64,000 bases of DNA from NCBI GenBank assembly GCA_934754655.1, contig CAKVIC010000004.1, positions 58,339 to 122,338 on the forward strand, in the 5' to 3' direction. The translations under genes and the position numbers were made by a program. Position 1 is the first letter of the stretch. Every line of letters starts with the position of its first letter. Below are positions 16,659 to 25,901 of this stretch, one piece after another. The DNA comes from an uncultured Candidatus Melainabacteria bacterium (lineage in GTDB: Bacteria > Cyanobacteriota > Vampirovibrionia > Gastranaerophilales > Gastranaerophilaceae). The notes below the pieces were generated by a model that was not told the DNA's origin, did not search any database, and saw nothing but the letters and a program-made list of their open reading frames with translations.

Positions 16659-18857
16659 ATGGAAAAATATGAGATAAATTTTGATGAAATAAACGAACTG
16701 CTTATAAAAGCGCAGTATTCGCAGGATGATATTGAAAAAATAAAAGAAGCGTTTGATTTTGCAAAAAGATTGCATAGTGGGCAATATCGGGTTTCAGAAG
16801 AACCTTATATTATTCACCCGATTGAAGTTGTAAAAATTCTTATCAATTTAAAAGTTGACCGCAACACGCTTATTGCAGGATTTTTGCACGATATTTTAGA
16901 AGATACTGATACAAAACCTGAGGAAATTGAAGAAAAATTTGGTTCAGATGTTTTAAATCTTGTGCAAGGTGTAACAAAATTAAGCAAACTTCAATTTAAA
17001 TCAAAAGAAGAACGCCAAGCAGAAAACTTTAGACGAATGTTCATTGCAATGGCAAACGACGTAAGAATAATTTTTCTTAAACTTGCCGATAGATTGCACA
17101 ACATGCGCACACTTAATTATATGTCTGTTCAAAAGCAACAAAAAATTGCGCAAGAAACGCTTGATATTTTTGCTCCACTGGCTAATCGTCTTGGTGTGGG
17201 TAAAATTAAGGCTGAACTTGAAGATTTATCACTAAAATATTTACACCCTGATAAATATTATGAAATTGCGCAACTCGTTTCGCAAAAAAAAGCTGAACGC
17301 GAACTTGCCGTTAATCTTTTGATAGAAAAAATTTCTGCTGATGTAAAAGCCAGTGGGATTAATGCAAAAATCACAGGTCGCGCAAAACATTATTATAGTA
17401 TTTATAAAAAAATGGAACGACTCAATGTTGCATTTCATGATTTGTACGATATAACTGCGGTTAGAGTTATTGTAAATACTGAAAAAGAGTGTTATGAAGT
17501 ACTTGGTCTTATTCACTCTCAATTTAAGCCGATTCCCGGAAGATTCAAGGATTACATTGCAATGCCAAAAGGTAATATGTATCAATCTTTGCATACTTCA
17601 GTTATTGGACCTCGCCAAAAACCGCTTGAAGTACAAATTAGAACAGAGCACATGCATGAAATTGCAGAATATGGTATTGCGGCGCATTGGAGATATAAAG
17701 AAAAAGGCTCGCACAAAGCAGATTCTACAAATGATGTGAAATTCTCGTGGATGCACAAGCTCGTTGAATACAGTTCTGATACAAAGAACGCACAAGATTA
17801 TGTAAATTCAGTTAAATTGGATATTTTCTCTGACCAAGTTTTTGCTTTTACTCCTGAGGGTGATGTAATTGATTTACCGCAAAACGCAACTCCGGTTGAT
17901 TTTGCATATCGTATTCACTCAGATGTTGGACACAAAACGGTTGGAGCGCTAATAAATGGACGTATTGCGCAATTAGATACAAAACTGAAAAACGGTGATA
18001 TTGTCGAAATTATGACCTCAAAAGTTGCTGCGCCAAGGCTCGATTGGTTAAACTTTGTAGTAACAAAACAAGCAACTTCTAAAATTAAACAATGGTATAA
18101 AAAGAATAAACGCGAAGACCACATTGAAATCGGAAAAGCAAACCTTGAGCATGAACTTACAAAAACTATTTTTGATGAATATGTTAAAAATGGTGATTTT
18201 GAAAAAATCGCAAAGCAAATGAATTATACAAGTTCAGATGATTTGTTTGCAGCACTTGGCTATGGCGAAACTACAGTAAACAAAATTGTTAACCGCCTGA
18301 AAAAACCTCAAAAACAAGAAACAAGTTTTCAACATAAATCAAGGAAAAACTCTCAACAGGATATCATTGGGCTAGAAGGAATGCTTTATTCTTTTGCTCG
18401 TTGCTGTTCACCAATTCCGGGTGAGCCTATAATCGGGGTAGTTACGCGCTCTAAAGGAGTAAGCGTTCACCGCGTAGATTGCAGAACGCTTGAAGATATT
18501 CCACCTGAAAGACTTTTAGATATAAGCTGGGCAGATAATAATTCAACGAATAAAACTTATGCAACAACCATCAGAATTGAAGCAGCAGAAAAAATGGGCT
18601 TGTTAAAAGATGTCATAAGCATTGTATCCGATAATAATACAAATATTGTATCAGCAAATGTTAAATCAAAAGGCAAAATTGGTATTATTGAACTTGGTAT
18701 AGAACTTGATAACATTGAAACTTTGCGCAAAGTTATGACAACACTTCAAGCATTGCCTGAAGTTTTTAGCGTAAAACGTATTCAAACTTCGTATGCACAA
18801 TCAAATTCGCAAAATTTCACAAAAAAAACAACAAAAAAACATCGCGGTAAAAAATAA
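16659..18857 (+). CDS. rel: Bifunctional (p)ppGpp synthetase/hydrolase (Rel/SpoT family)
   Basis: This enzyme makes and breaks the stringent-response alarmone. The 732 residues show, in order: an HD hydrolase domain (IIHPIEVVKIL, FLHDILEDTD near residue 76, LADRLHNMRTL near 142), a synthetase domain (YDITAVRVIV near 266, GRFKDYIAMPKGNMYQSLH near 294), a TGS domain (FAFTPEGDVIDLP near 395), a Cys-containing zinc-finger-like part (ARCCSPIPGEPIIGVVTRS) and a C-terminal ACT domain. The intact HD residues argue for a true bifunctional enzyme. It lies 95 bp upstream of the ATP synthase operon, which appears to have its own promoter. Confidence 0.96.
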   Translation: MEKYEINFDEINELLIKAQYSQDDIEKIKEAFDFAKRLHSGQYRVSEEPYIIHPIEVVKILINLKVDRNTLIAGFLHDILEDTDTKPEEIEEKFGSDVLNLVQGVTKLSKLQFKSKEERQAENFRRMFIAMANDVRIIFLKLADRLHNMRTLNYMSVQKQQKIAQETLDIFAPLANRLGVGKIKAELEDLSLKYLHPDKYYEIAQLVSQKKAERELAVNLLIEKISADVKASGINAKITGRAKHYYSIYKKMERLNVAFHDLYDITAVRVIVNTEKECYEVLGLIHSQFKPIPGRFKDYIAMPKGNMYQSLHTSVIGPRQKPLEVQIRTEHMHEIAEYGIAAHWRYKEKGSHKADSTNDVKFSWMHKLVEYSSDTKNAQDYVNSVKLDIFSDQVFAFTPEGDVIDLPQNATPVDFAYRIHSDVGHKTVGALINGRIAQLDTKLKNGDIVEIMTSKVAAPRLDWLNFVVTKQATSKIKQWYKKNKREDHIEIGKANLEHELTKTIFDEYVKNGDFEKIAKQMNYTSSDDLFAALGYGETTVNKIVNRLKKPQKQETSFQHKSRKNSQQDIIGLEGMLYSFARCCSPIPGEPIIGVVTRSKGVSVHRVDCRTLEDIPPERLLDISWADNNSTNKTYATTIRIEAAEKMGLLKDVISIVSDNNTNIVSANVKSKGKIGIIELGIELDNIETLRKVMTTLQALPEVFSVKRIQTSYAQSNSQNFTKKTTKKHRGKK

Positions 18858-18872
18858 TTTATTTTAATTTCG

Positions 18873-18901
18873 TTGCAAAACTTAACATTTTGTGTTAAAG
18901 T
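18873..18901 (+). promoter_or_regulatory. Possible promoter of the ATP synthase operon
   Basis: TTGCAA at 18873-18878 and TAAAGT at 18896-18901 are spaced 17 bp apart, 50 bp before atpB in the rel-atpB gap. Confidence 0.4.
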
Positions 18902-18951
18902 TAACTAGAAAAGTGAAAGCTTTTATATAAGAAGAGATGAGGTAATATTCA

Positions 18952-19647
18952 ATGAGCACGGGGCATTGGATTATTGAAAAAACTATATTTGGTCATTCTA
19001 TGTCTTTTAATATGGATACTTTGGTTGCAATGTGGGTAGCTATGGCATTTTTGCTTGTCATTTCTTTTATTGCAACAAGGAATTTGTCAATTTTTCCTAC
19101 AAAAATACAACTTGTTTTTGAGGGGATATTAGGATATTTCAAGGATTTAACTGATACAATGATTGGAAAAGATGGTAAAAAACATTTTCCACTTATTGCT
19201 TCTTTGTTCTTGTTTATTGTAACTGCAAACTTAATGGGACAATTACCGTTAAAAGTTATCCATTTGAAAACCGGCGAAATCGCTTCGCCAACAAATGATA
19301 TTAACCTAACAGCAGGTTTAGCAATAATCGTGCTTGTTTATTATGTTACAGCAGGTTTAATCAAGAAAAAACACAAATTTTTGCTACATGAACTTTCTTT
19401 TGTAGGAATAATTTCTATGCTAGTTGAAATTCTTGAATTATTTACAAGACCTTTAACCTTGGCGCTCCGACTTTTTGGAAATATTTTAGCCGGAGAAATA
19501 CTTATAACAGCATTATTGGGCTTAATAGCGTTTGGTCTACCTTTGCCAATAATGTTTTTTGAAATACTGGTAGCTTGCGTACAAGCGCTTGTATTTACAA
19601 TGCTGACAACAGTTTATATTGCAACTGCAGTTGGTGAAGAACACTAA
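18952..19647 (+). CDS. atpB: ATP synthase F0 subunit a
   Basis: Subunit a forms the two half-channels for ions beside the c-ring. The 231 residues have at least five membrane helices. LALRLFGNILAGEI near residue 170 holds the essential arginine, and LVACVQALVFTMLTTVYI is the conserved last helix. It is first of seven atp genes in the cyanobacterial order a-c-b'-b-delta-alpha-gamma; no atpI (assembly) gene precedes it. The GAGATGAGG region gives the ribosome-binding site. Confidence 0.95.
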   Translation: MSTGHWIIEKTIFGHSMSFNMDTLVAMWVAMAFLLVISFIATRNLSIFPTKIQLVFEGILGYFKDLTDTMIGKDGKKHFPLIASLFLFIVTANLMGQLPLKVIHLKTGEIASPTNDINLTAGLAIIVLVYYVTAGLIKKKHKFLLHELSFVGIISMLVEILELFTRPLTLALRLFGNILAGEILITALLGLIAFGLPLPIMFFEILVACVQALVFTMLTTVYIATAVGEEH

Positions 19648-19695
19648 AATAAAATTAAATAACATTGATAATATAAAATAAGAAGGAGATAGAAA

Positions 19696-19941
19696 ATGGA
19701 AGAAGTAAAAACAATTTCAGATTTAGCACAATTAGGCGCAGGTATTGCAATGGGCTTTGGTGCTGTAGGTGCCGGTTTAGGTATTGGTGTTGCAACAAAA
19801 GGTTTGTTAGAATCAATTGCTAGACAACCTGAAATCGCAGGTAAAGCTGTTGGTTTCTTCTTAGTTGGTGCAGCTCTAGCAGAAGCTTGCGCTATTTATG
19901 CGTTAGTTATAGCTATGAAATTATCTGGCATGATGGGTTAG
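19696..19941 (+). CDS. atpE: ATP synthase F0 subunit c
   Basis: Eighty-one residues form the two-helix hairpin of the rotor ring. The polar loop is ARQPE; the ion-carrying glutamate is in GAALAEACAIYALV near residue 63. The first helix has no glutamine at the Na+-site position and the residue after the glutamate is alanine rather than serine, so it looks proton-coupled. That is inferred from known sodium-ring motifs. AAGGAG precedes the ATG. Confidence 0.96.
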   Translation: MEEVKTISDLAQLGAGIAMGFGAVGAGLGIGVATKGLLESIARQPEIAGKAVGFFLVGAALAEACAIYALVIAMKLSGMMG

Positions 19942-19944
19942 AAA

Positions 19945-20418
19945 ATGGAATTTAACGGAACTTTTTTTGCAACAATAATAACTTTTATTGTGTTTGTCTT
20001 TTTGATGAACAAGGTTTTGTATGCGCCAATTTTATCAATAATGGAGAAGCGCAAAAACTTTATGGATTCAAATTATAAGCAAGCCGAAGATAACAACATA
20101 AAATTTGAACAACTTTCTTCTGAAAAAGATGAAAAGTTGTTAGAGGCAAAAAATGACGCACGCAAAAAATATGTTGAAGTTATAGAAGAGTTCAAAAATC
20201 AAAGAAACGGAATTTTGTTAGATAAACAAGATTCTGAAAATGAGCGATACAAAAATTCTCAATCAGAACTCGAAAATTTGTCTAATGATGCAAAACAAAG
20301 CTTGAAAAATAATATGTCTGATTTGGCAAATGACATTGTAGAAAAGGTTATCGGTTATAAATGTGATTCCAATGATTTTGAAAACGAAGTTGTTGATAAA
20401 GTTTTATGGGGGAAATAA
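19945..20418 (+). CDS. atpF2: ATP synthase F0 subunit b' (second b-type stalk)
   Basis: The 157-residue protein has one N-terminal membrane helix (FFATIITFIVFVFLMNKVLY) then a long charged coiled coil, the layout of the peripheral stalk. It starts 3 bp after atpE. Having two different b-type genes in a row is characteristic of cyanobacteria and other organisms with a b/b' heterodimer, so it supports the cyanobacterial-sister placement. Confidence 0.9.
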   Translation: MEFNGTFFATIITFIVFVFLMNKVLYAPILSIMEKRKNFMDSNYKQAEDNNIKFEQLSSEKDEKLLEAKNDARKKYVEVIEEFKNQRNGILLDKQDSENERYKNSQSELENLSNDAKQSLKNNMSDLANDIVEKVIGYKCDSNDFENEVVDKVLWGK

Positions 20419-20424
20419 TTTAAA

Positions 20425-20973
20425 ATGTCAGCTGTGATTGCAAATATTTTTCAACATATTGGAGCGTTTATTAGTTATACTAATAACAACTATTTTTTCA
20501 AAACAAACCTGTTTAACTTTATAATTTTTGCAGCAATAATTATTTATATTTGTATAAAATTAAATCTAAAAACAAAATTGGAGCAAGCAAAAGAAAACGT
20601 AGATTCAGTAATTCATGAATCTGAAACTGTTATGGAAGAATCTGCAACAAAACTTGATAAAATGGAAAAAGCTATTTCTAATATTACGCAAGATGTTGAT
20701 GAAATTTTAAACACTTCAAACAAAAATGCAGAGCTTGTTGGCGAAAAAATTTTAGAAGATGCTAAAAAAACAGCTTTAATTATTCAAGATAATACTGAAA
20801 AAGCAATAGAAAACAGTGTAAATATTTTACGCAATGACCTCATAACAAGAGCAACCGAAGCTTCTTTAGAGGTTGCAAAATCAAGAATCATTAATGAATT
20901 GAACAATAATAAAGATTTGCACAATCGACTTATTGATGAAAGTGTAAATTCTTTGGAAGGAGTTGACTTATAA
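20425..20973 (+). CDS. atpF: ATP synthase F0 subunit b
   Basis: The 182 residues contain a membrane helix near residues 28-46 (FNFIIFAAIIIYICIKLNL) followed by a coiled coil through to the end. It pairs with b' to hold the alpha3beta3 head. Its stop overlaps the atpH start by one base (TAATG), indicating coupled translation. Sequence conservation of this subunit is always low; the call rests on layout and position. Confidence 0.9.
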   Translation: MSAVIANIFQHIGAFISYTNNNYFFKTNLFNFIIFAAIIIYICIKLNLKTKLEQAKENVDSVIHESETVMEESATKLDKMEKAISNITQDVDEILNTSNKNAELVGEKILEDAKKTALIIQDNTEKAIENSVNILRNDLITRATEASLEVAKSRIINELNNNKDLHNRLIDESVNSLEGVDL

Positions 20974-21536
20974 TGTCAGCAACGATACAAAACAGCAATT
21001 ATGAATTGGTAGCAAAAAGATGGGCAAAAGCCTTAATGGACTTGGCTTTAGAAGATAATCAAATATCTAAAGAAGAAATTCTTGATGATTTAAAAGAAAT
21101 TTCGCATACAATAGATTCTTCTAAAGAGCTTCAAGAGGTTTTTGAAAATCCTGCAATTTCTGTTGAAGAAAAACAAATTGTAATCGCAAAATTGTTTCAA
21201 AATAATATAATGCCAATAGTTTATAATTTTATTTTTGCACTAAATTTAAAAAAAAGATTGGCAATAATTCCGCAAGTTGCGGTTGAGTTTGAAAAAGAAT
21301 TGGAAAAATTCAACAATACCGTGCGCGTTCATATCACTTCAGCTATAGAAATAAATGAAGAACGCAAAAATGAAATAAAAAATAAAATCGAGGAAAAATT
21401 TAATAAAAATATCATTATTGATTGGGGAATTGATAACGATATTATCGCAGGTTTGATTTTCAATATTGATGAAAACATTATCGATAGTAGTGTTCGTCAC
21501 AAATTGGAAGATATTGGTAAAAAAATAAAAGCATAA
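20973..21536 (+). CDS. atpH: ATP synthase F1 subunit delta
   Basis: Delta sits on top of the F1 head and binds the peripheral stalk. The 187 residues show the helical N-terminal domain (YELVAKRWAKALMDLA) and the C-terminal VRVHITSAIEINEERKNEI segment followed by DWGIDNDIIAGLIFNID, which matches the family's conserved end (split here into two motifs). It is coupled to atpF by TAATG and lies 21 bp before atpA. Confidence 0.93.
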   Translation: MSATIQNSNYELVAKRWAKALMDLALEDNQISKEEILDDLKEISHTIDSSKELQEVFENPAISVEEKQIVIAKLFQNNIMPIVYNFIFALNLKKRLAIIPQVAVEFEKELEKFNNTVRVHITSAIEINEERKNEIKNKIEEKFNKNIIIDWGIDNDIIAGLIFNIDENIIDSSVRHKLEDIGKKIKA

Positions 21537-21557
21537 ATATAAAATGAGGTATATAAA

Positions 21558-23069
21558 ATGGCAGTGATTAATCCAGACGAGATTAGCTCAATTTTAAAAG
21601 AGAACATTCGAAATTATGAAACTAAAACCGAAGTTTCAAATGTTGGTAGCGTTCTTGAAGTTGGTGACGGCATTGCAAGAATTTATGGTTTACGCAATGT
21701 TATGTCAAACGAACTTGTTGAGTTTGAAGATGGCAAAGGTACTTTAGGTATTACACTTAACTTAGAAGAAGATAATGTAGGTGTTGTAATTTTAGGTGAA
21801 TATACTCATATCAAAGAAGGTATGACAGTTAAAACAACCGGTAAAATTGCGTCAGTGCCCGTAGGTGACGCTTTGATAGGTAGAATTATTAACCCAACTG
21901 GTCGCCCAATCGACGGCAAAGGCGAAATTATTACCGATAAATTCCGCCCAATAGAGCGAGTCGCACCGGGTATTGTTGCCAGAAAATCTGTACATCAACC
22001 TTTACAAACAGGTTTAACTGCGATAGATGCGCTTACACCAATTGGTAGAGGTCAAAGAGAATTAATTATTGGTGACAGACAAACAGGAAAAACTGCTGTT
22101 GCAATAGATACAATCCTTAACCAAAAAGGTGGCGATGTTATCTGTATTTATGTTGCAATTGGTCAAAAAGCCTCAACTGTTGCACAACTTGCAAAAACTC
22201 TTGAAAAGCATGGCGCAATGGACTATTCAATTATTGTGTCAGCAACAGCTAACGAATCAGCTCCTGTTCAATATATTGCACCATTTGCAGGAGTTGCAAT
22301 TGCAGAAGAATTTATGGAACAAGGAAAACACGTTCTTATCGTATATGATGATTTAACAAAACACGCTCAAGCTTATCGTGCAATGAGTTTGCTTCTTAAA
22401 AGACCACCCGGACGTGAAGCTTACCCAGGAGATGTTTTCTATCTTCATTCAAGATTATTAGAGCGCGCGGTTAAATTGTCTGATGAACTAGGTGGAGGAA
22501 GTATAACAGCCTTACCTATTATTGAAACTCAAGCCGGCGACGTGTCTGCATACATTCCGACAAACGTAATTTCAATTACAGACGGTCAAATTTTCTTAGA
22601 AACTTCTTTGTTTAATTCAGGTGTAAGACCGGCAATTAACGCAGGTATTTCAGTATCTCGTGTTGGTGGCGCAGCTCAAACAAAAGGTATTAAACAAGTT
22701 GCAGGTAAATTAAGACTTGATTTAGCGCAATTTAGAGAATTGGAAGCGTTTGCTCAATTTGCATCAGATTTAGATGCTGCAACTAAAAAACAACTTTTGA
22801 GAGGTCAAAAGTTGACAGAAGTATTAAAACAGCCTCAATATAAACCTTTGAGCGTTGCACAACAAGTTACAATTTTGTTTGCTGCAAACGAAGGTTATTT
22901 AGATGAAATTGATAACAAAAAAATTACCGAATTTAAAGCCGGCTGGTTTGAATATTTTGAAGCTAATATGCCGGAATTAAGCACAAAACTTAATAATGGT
23001 GAAAAATTATCTGACGAAGATATGAGCGCTTTAAAAGAAAAATTAGAAAGTTATACAAAAAGTTTATAA
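21558..23069 (+). CDS. atpA: ATP synthase F1 subunit alpha
   Basis: The non-catalytic nucleotide-binding subunit has 503 residues, the standard length. The P-loop GDRQTGKTA is near residue 172, and the arginine finger lies in the PAINAGISVSRVGGAAQ stretch near residue 370. ELGGGSITALPIIETQAGDV is also typical. A GAGG site precedes the ATG. Conservation is high throughout. Confidence 0.98.
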   Translation: MAVINPDEISSILKENIRNYETKTEVSNVGSVLEVGDGIARIYGLRNVMSNELVEFEDGKGTLGITLNLEEDNVGVVILGEYTHIKEGMTVKTTGKIASVPVGDALIGRIINPTGRPIDGKGEIITDKFRPIERVAPGIVARKSVHQPLQTGLTAIDALTPIGRGQRELIIGDRQTGKTAVAIDTILNQKGGDVICIYVAIGQKASTVAQLAKTLEKHGAMDYSIIVSATANESAPVQYIAPFAGVAIAEEFMEQGKHVLIVYDDLTKHAQAYRAMSLLLKRPPGREAYPGDVFYLHSRLLERAVKLSDELGGGSITALPIIETQAGDVSAYIPTNVISITDGQIFLETSLFNSGVRPAINAGISVSRVGGAAQTKGIKQVAGKLRLDLAQFRELEAFAQFASDLDAATKKQLLRGQKLTEVLKQPQYKPLSVAQQVTILFAANEGYLDEIDNKKITEFKAGWFEYFEANMPELSTKLNNGEKLSDEDMSALKEKLESYTKSL

Positions 23070-23090
23070 TATAACGTAAAGTGAATTAAA

Positions 23091-23996
23091 ATGCCAAACT
23101 TAAAAGATATAAAAAGTAGAATAGGAAGTGTTCAAAACACTAAAAAAATCACAAAAGCAATGAAAATGGTTGCAGCGGCAAAAGTTAAACGCGCTGAAAC
23201 CACCGTAAAATCAGCACGTCCATTTTCAGATGAATTATTGCATTTATTTAGAAAAATGCTTGCACGAGTTCAAGATTTTTCAACAAATGGTTTGAAAATT
23301 GAACAAGCATTGAATAATTATCCAGTTTTGCTTTCTCGTCGCGAAGTAAAGACCGAGGGTATTTTAGTTATAACTTCAAACAAAGGTTTGGCAGGAGCTT
23401 ATAACGCTAATATTATTAAAACTGCGCTAAAACGAATTAAAGATAATTCTGAAAATGGCATAAAATCTGTTATTTATCCGGTCGGACAAAAAGCAATTTC
23501 TGCTTTTAAACATAAAAGCGGAGATTTTGAATTGCGTGATGGATATATAAGTATCGCAAATAATCCGACAGCAACCGGCGCAAGCATTGTTGCAGAAGAT
23601 ATTGCAGAAGATTATGTTGCCGGAAAAATTGATAAAATCGAAATAGTTACGACTCATTTTAATAATATGATGTCTTATAATATCGTTACTTGGGAAGTTT
23701 TACCTGTAAAAGTAGAAAAAGCTGAAGAACATGAGCTTGAACCTGTTATGGAATTTGAACCATCTGAAAATGCTGTTTTACAGCAATTGGTGCCAATGTA
23801 TATAACAAATTCGATTTTCCAAGCGTTATTAGAAGCAAACGCAAGTGAATTAGCGTCAAGAATGACAGCAATGTCAGCCGCTTCAAACAATGCGGAAGAA
23901 ATGATTAACACCTTAACAATAGATTATAATAAAGCTCGTCAAGCAGCAATTACTCAAGAGTTGGTTGAAATTGTTTCCGGCGCGCAAGCAATATAG
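23091..23996 (+). CDS. atpG: ATP synthase F1 subunit gamma
   Basis: Gamma is the central rotor shaft. The 301 residues have the canonical start (IKSRIGSVQNTKKITKAMKMVAA, residues 8-30, quoted as a position rather than in full) and the canonical end (ASELASRMTAMSAASNNAEEM, DYNKARQAAITQELVEI). The 30-40-residue redox insertion of photosynthetic cyanobacterial gamma subunits is not present between the strands near residue 200. It ends the operon; beta and epsilon are not in this window, again as in cyanobacteria. Confidence 0.96.
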   Translation: MPNLKDIKSRIGSVQNTKKITKAMKMVAAAKVKRAETTVKSARPFSDELLHLFRKMLARVQDFSTNGLKIEQALNNYPVLLSRREVKTEGILVITSNKGLAGAYNANIIKTALKRIKDNSENGIKSVIYPVGQKAISAFKHKSGDFELRDGYISIANNPTATGASIVAEDIAEDYVAGKIDKIEIVTTHFNNMMSYNIVTWEVLPVKVEKAEEHELEPVMEFEPSENAVLQQLVPMYITNSIFQALLEANASELASRMTAMSAASNNAEEMINTLTIDYNKARQAAITQELVEIVSGAQAI

Positions 23997-24103
23997 TTTA
24001 TTAAAACATTTTTTGCTCTAATTTTTTAAATATCAATATATAAAAAACTTTTATTGATTATTAAACAATTCTTTGAAATAATCAATATTAGAAAGGTTGA
24101 AAA

Positions 24104-24787
24104 ATGAAAGGTATAATTTTTGATTTTAATGGTACTTTGTTTTGGGATTCCCAACTTCATTATGATGCTTGGCGCGAATATTCAAAAATTCTTCGCGGAA
24201 CAGAATTTACTGATGAAGAAATGCGCTTAAACATGTTTGGAAGAACGAATAAAGATATCATCAAATATGCACTTGGAAAAGAGCCTGATGATAAAATTGT
24301 TAATAAATACGCCTCAGAAAAAGAAGCTTTATATAGAAAACGTTGTAAAGATTGTCCGGAGAACTTTAAATTAGCCAAAGGGGCAGTGGAATTGCTTGAT
24401 TATTTAAAATCAAATAATATTCCGCGCACAATCGCGACAATGTCAGAATGGTGCAATGTCGAATTTTATATCAAAGAGTTTCATCTTGAAAAATGGTTTG
24501 ATTTAGATAAAATTGTATATTCTGATGGAACAATTGCCGGAAAACCTGCGCCGGATATCTTTTTGATTGCAGCACAAAAATTAAATCTCCACCCTAAAGA
24601 TTGTGTGGTTATTGAGGACGCGATATCAGGAATTAATTCTGCAAAATCCGCCGGAATTGGGAAAATCATTGCAATAGCGTCATTAGAACCTGTTGAATAT
24701 TATAAAAAAATCGCAGGAATTGATTCTATAATCAAAGATTTTACAGAATTTGATAAAAATATTTTAGCTAATAGCGCAAAGGTTTAA
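24104..24787 (+). CDS. HAD-superfamily hydrolase, beta-phosphoglucomutase-like (subclass IA)
   Basis: The 227 residues carry all four HAD motifs: IFDFNGTLF (nucleophile Asp8) at the start, ATMSEW near residue 113, GKPAPDIF with its lysine near 145, and VIEDAISGINSAKSAG near 168. The cap is the helical C1 type. The second motif-I aspartate is asparagine (DFNGT instead of DxDGT), which occurs in some family members but could reduce ordinary phosphatase activity. Phosphoglycolate- or sugar-phosphate-acting roles cannot be separated by eye. AGAAAGG precedes the ATG. It stands between the atp operon and an unrelated secreted protein. Confidence 0.85.
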   Translation: MKGIIFDFNGTLFWDSQLHYDAWREYSKILRGTEFTDEEMRLNMFGRTNKDIIKYALGKEPDDKIVNKYASEKEALYRKRCKDCPENFKLAKGAVELLDYLKSNNIPRTIATMSEWCNVEFYIKEFHLEKWFDLDKIVYSDGTIAGKPAPDIFLIAAQKLNLHPKDCVVIEDAISGINSAKSAGIGKIIAIASLEPVEYYKKIAGIDSIIKDFTEFDKNILANSAKV

Positions 24788-24832
24788 ACTTAAAACTTGA
24801 CTTTATGCCTAAAAATAAGATATAAATGTGTT

Positions 24833-25414
24833 ATGAAAAAAGTATTTGTATTTATTTTATTGGCACTTTCATGCAATTCAGTTTGGGCAAAAACGCTTAA
24901 TGTAGAGGCTTTATCAGATTTTTCAACAGCAAATCCTAGTGAATACTTGGAAGTTAAAATTCTTGATACTTATGTTACTAAAAATGATTTTGTAATCCAT
25001 GCCGGCTCGATTGTGAATGGAAAAATTACAGACGTAAAAGACCCCAAACGCTTAAAACGCAACGCGACTTTTAAATTTATACCAATAACATATTATGATT
25101 ATGTAACAGAGAAAAAATACAATATTAAAAAATCTATTATAGGAAAATATACCTCACACGATATGACTCCGGCATCTATCGCTAAAACCGGTGCAGTAGC
25201 AGCTGGTAATAAATTGATAGGCGCATTTATCGGGCCGAGCGTTGCCGTAGTTGAAGGCGCAATAAAAAATGAACAAGATAATATTGCAAAATCAGCTGCA
25301 ATATCCGTTTATGAAAGCTCACCACTGTCTTATGTTGAAAAAGGGAAAGATTTGGAAATAAAAAAAGGGGATGTTTTCAAAATCAATTTTAACCTCGGAG
25401 ATGATGAAAAATAA
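24833..25414 (+). CDS. Secreted or periplasmic protein of unknown function
   Basis: From the ATG at 24833 the 193 residues begin with a clear Sec signal peptide (MKKVFVFILLALSCNSVWAK, cleavage likely after WAK/A-K). I choose this start over 24797 because the extra 12 residues would bury the signal. The mature part has beta-rich segments, a basic KDPKRLKRNATFKF stretch, and a glycine/alanine-rich region (TGAVAAGNKLIGAFIGPSVAVV) that may be a membrane-inserting hairpin. I recognise no family. It runs in the same direction as the HAD gene with a 45-bp gap. Confidence 0.7.
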   Translation: MKKVFVFILLALSCNSVWAKTLNVEALSDFSTANPSEYLEVKILDTYVTKNDFVIHAGSIVNGKITDVKDPKRLKRNATFKFIPITYYDYVTEKKYNIKKSIIGKYTSHDMTPASIAKTGAVAAGNKLIGAFIGPSVAVVEGAIKNEQDNIAKSAAISVYESSPLSYVEKGKDLEIKKGDVFKINFNLGDDEK

Positions 25415-25494
25415 GATAACAAACTTAAATCTTAAAAATTAATTTCAAACAACCAACACACATTTCAAAATAAAAAAGAACAATAACATCCTGT

Positions 25495-25533
25495 TGTATA
25501 CCTTGTATATACAAAGAGTATTCTTGGTATACA
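25495..25533. promoter_or_regulatory. Interrupted palindrome in a gene-free region
   Basis: TGTATACC at 25495-25502 and GGTATACA at 25526-25533 form perfect 8-bp arms, with a smaller TTGTATATACAA palindrome between them (25503-25514). It could be an operator or a stem-loop RNA. No gene lies within 25415-26027. Confidence 0.4.
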
Positions 25534-25708
25534 CAGTTTTAAGTTGTGTAACAATTTAGCCCAAAATGAATTAAAAATGGCAATTTTTTCTAAAAAAAAT
25601 ACTTTATATAAGTGTAAGAAATAAGGAAACTTTAAAATTTAAAAAATTATAATTCAAAAATAAATTTTCATTTTATACTCTCTCTTAATATCCTCGTGTT
25701 TATTTAAT

Positions 25709-25740
25709 GTTGCTGAACTTCGTTTAGCAACTTTTTCTTT
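25709..25740 (+). terminator. Rho-independent-type terminator without an adjacent gene
   Basis: GTTGCTGAAC at 25709-25718 pairs with GTTTAGCAAC at 25722-25731 (one G-U pair, loop TTC), followed by TTTTTCTTT. It lies 295 bp past the last plus-strand stop, so it either ends a long 3' untranslated region or marks the end of a small RNA. Confidence 0.6.
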
Positions 25741-25760
25741 GTGTAGTAAAGGTTGTGGTG

Positions 25761-25816
25761 ATTTATGGTAGCATAAATGAAAAACTCATTTTTTAAATTT
25801 GCTACAAATTTGCTAC
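25761..25816. repeat. Overlapping hairpins and an 11-bp tandem repeat
   Basis: ATTTATG-GTAG-CATAAAT (25761-25778) overlaps AAATGA-AAAAC-TCATTT, so the two stems are mutually exclusive. AAATTTGCTAC occurs twice in tandem at 25795-25816 and can itself pair (AAATTTG/CAAATTT). No function can be assigned. Confidence 0.45.
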
Positions 25817-25847
25817 AGTAAGAACAAAAAAAGAGGGTGGCTAGATA

Positions 25848-25901
25848 AACTGAAACCCTAAAACCGACTTTTTTACTTTGTCTAGTTTTTAGGGTTCAGT
25901 T
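25848..25901. repeat. CCTAAAACCGAC hairpin element, copy 2
   Basis: AACTGAAACCCTAAAA at 25848 pairs with TTTTTAGGGTTCAGTT ending at 25901. The inside is about 45 nt nearly identical to the minus strand of 14553-14597. An outer stem (AAAAGAGG near 25828-25836 with CCTCTTTT near 25911-25918) encloses it, making a two-tier structure between the orphan terminator and groEL. Confidence 0.6.

Noticed and set aside
19696..19941. Sodium-coupled c ring
   Set aside because: The glutamine and serine of the known Na+ site are absent at the aligned positions.
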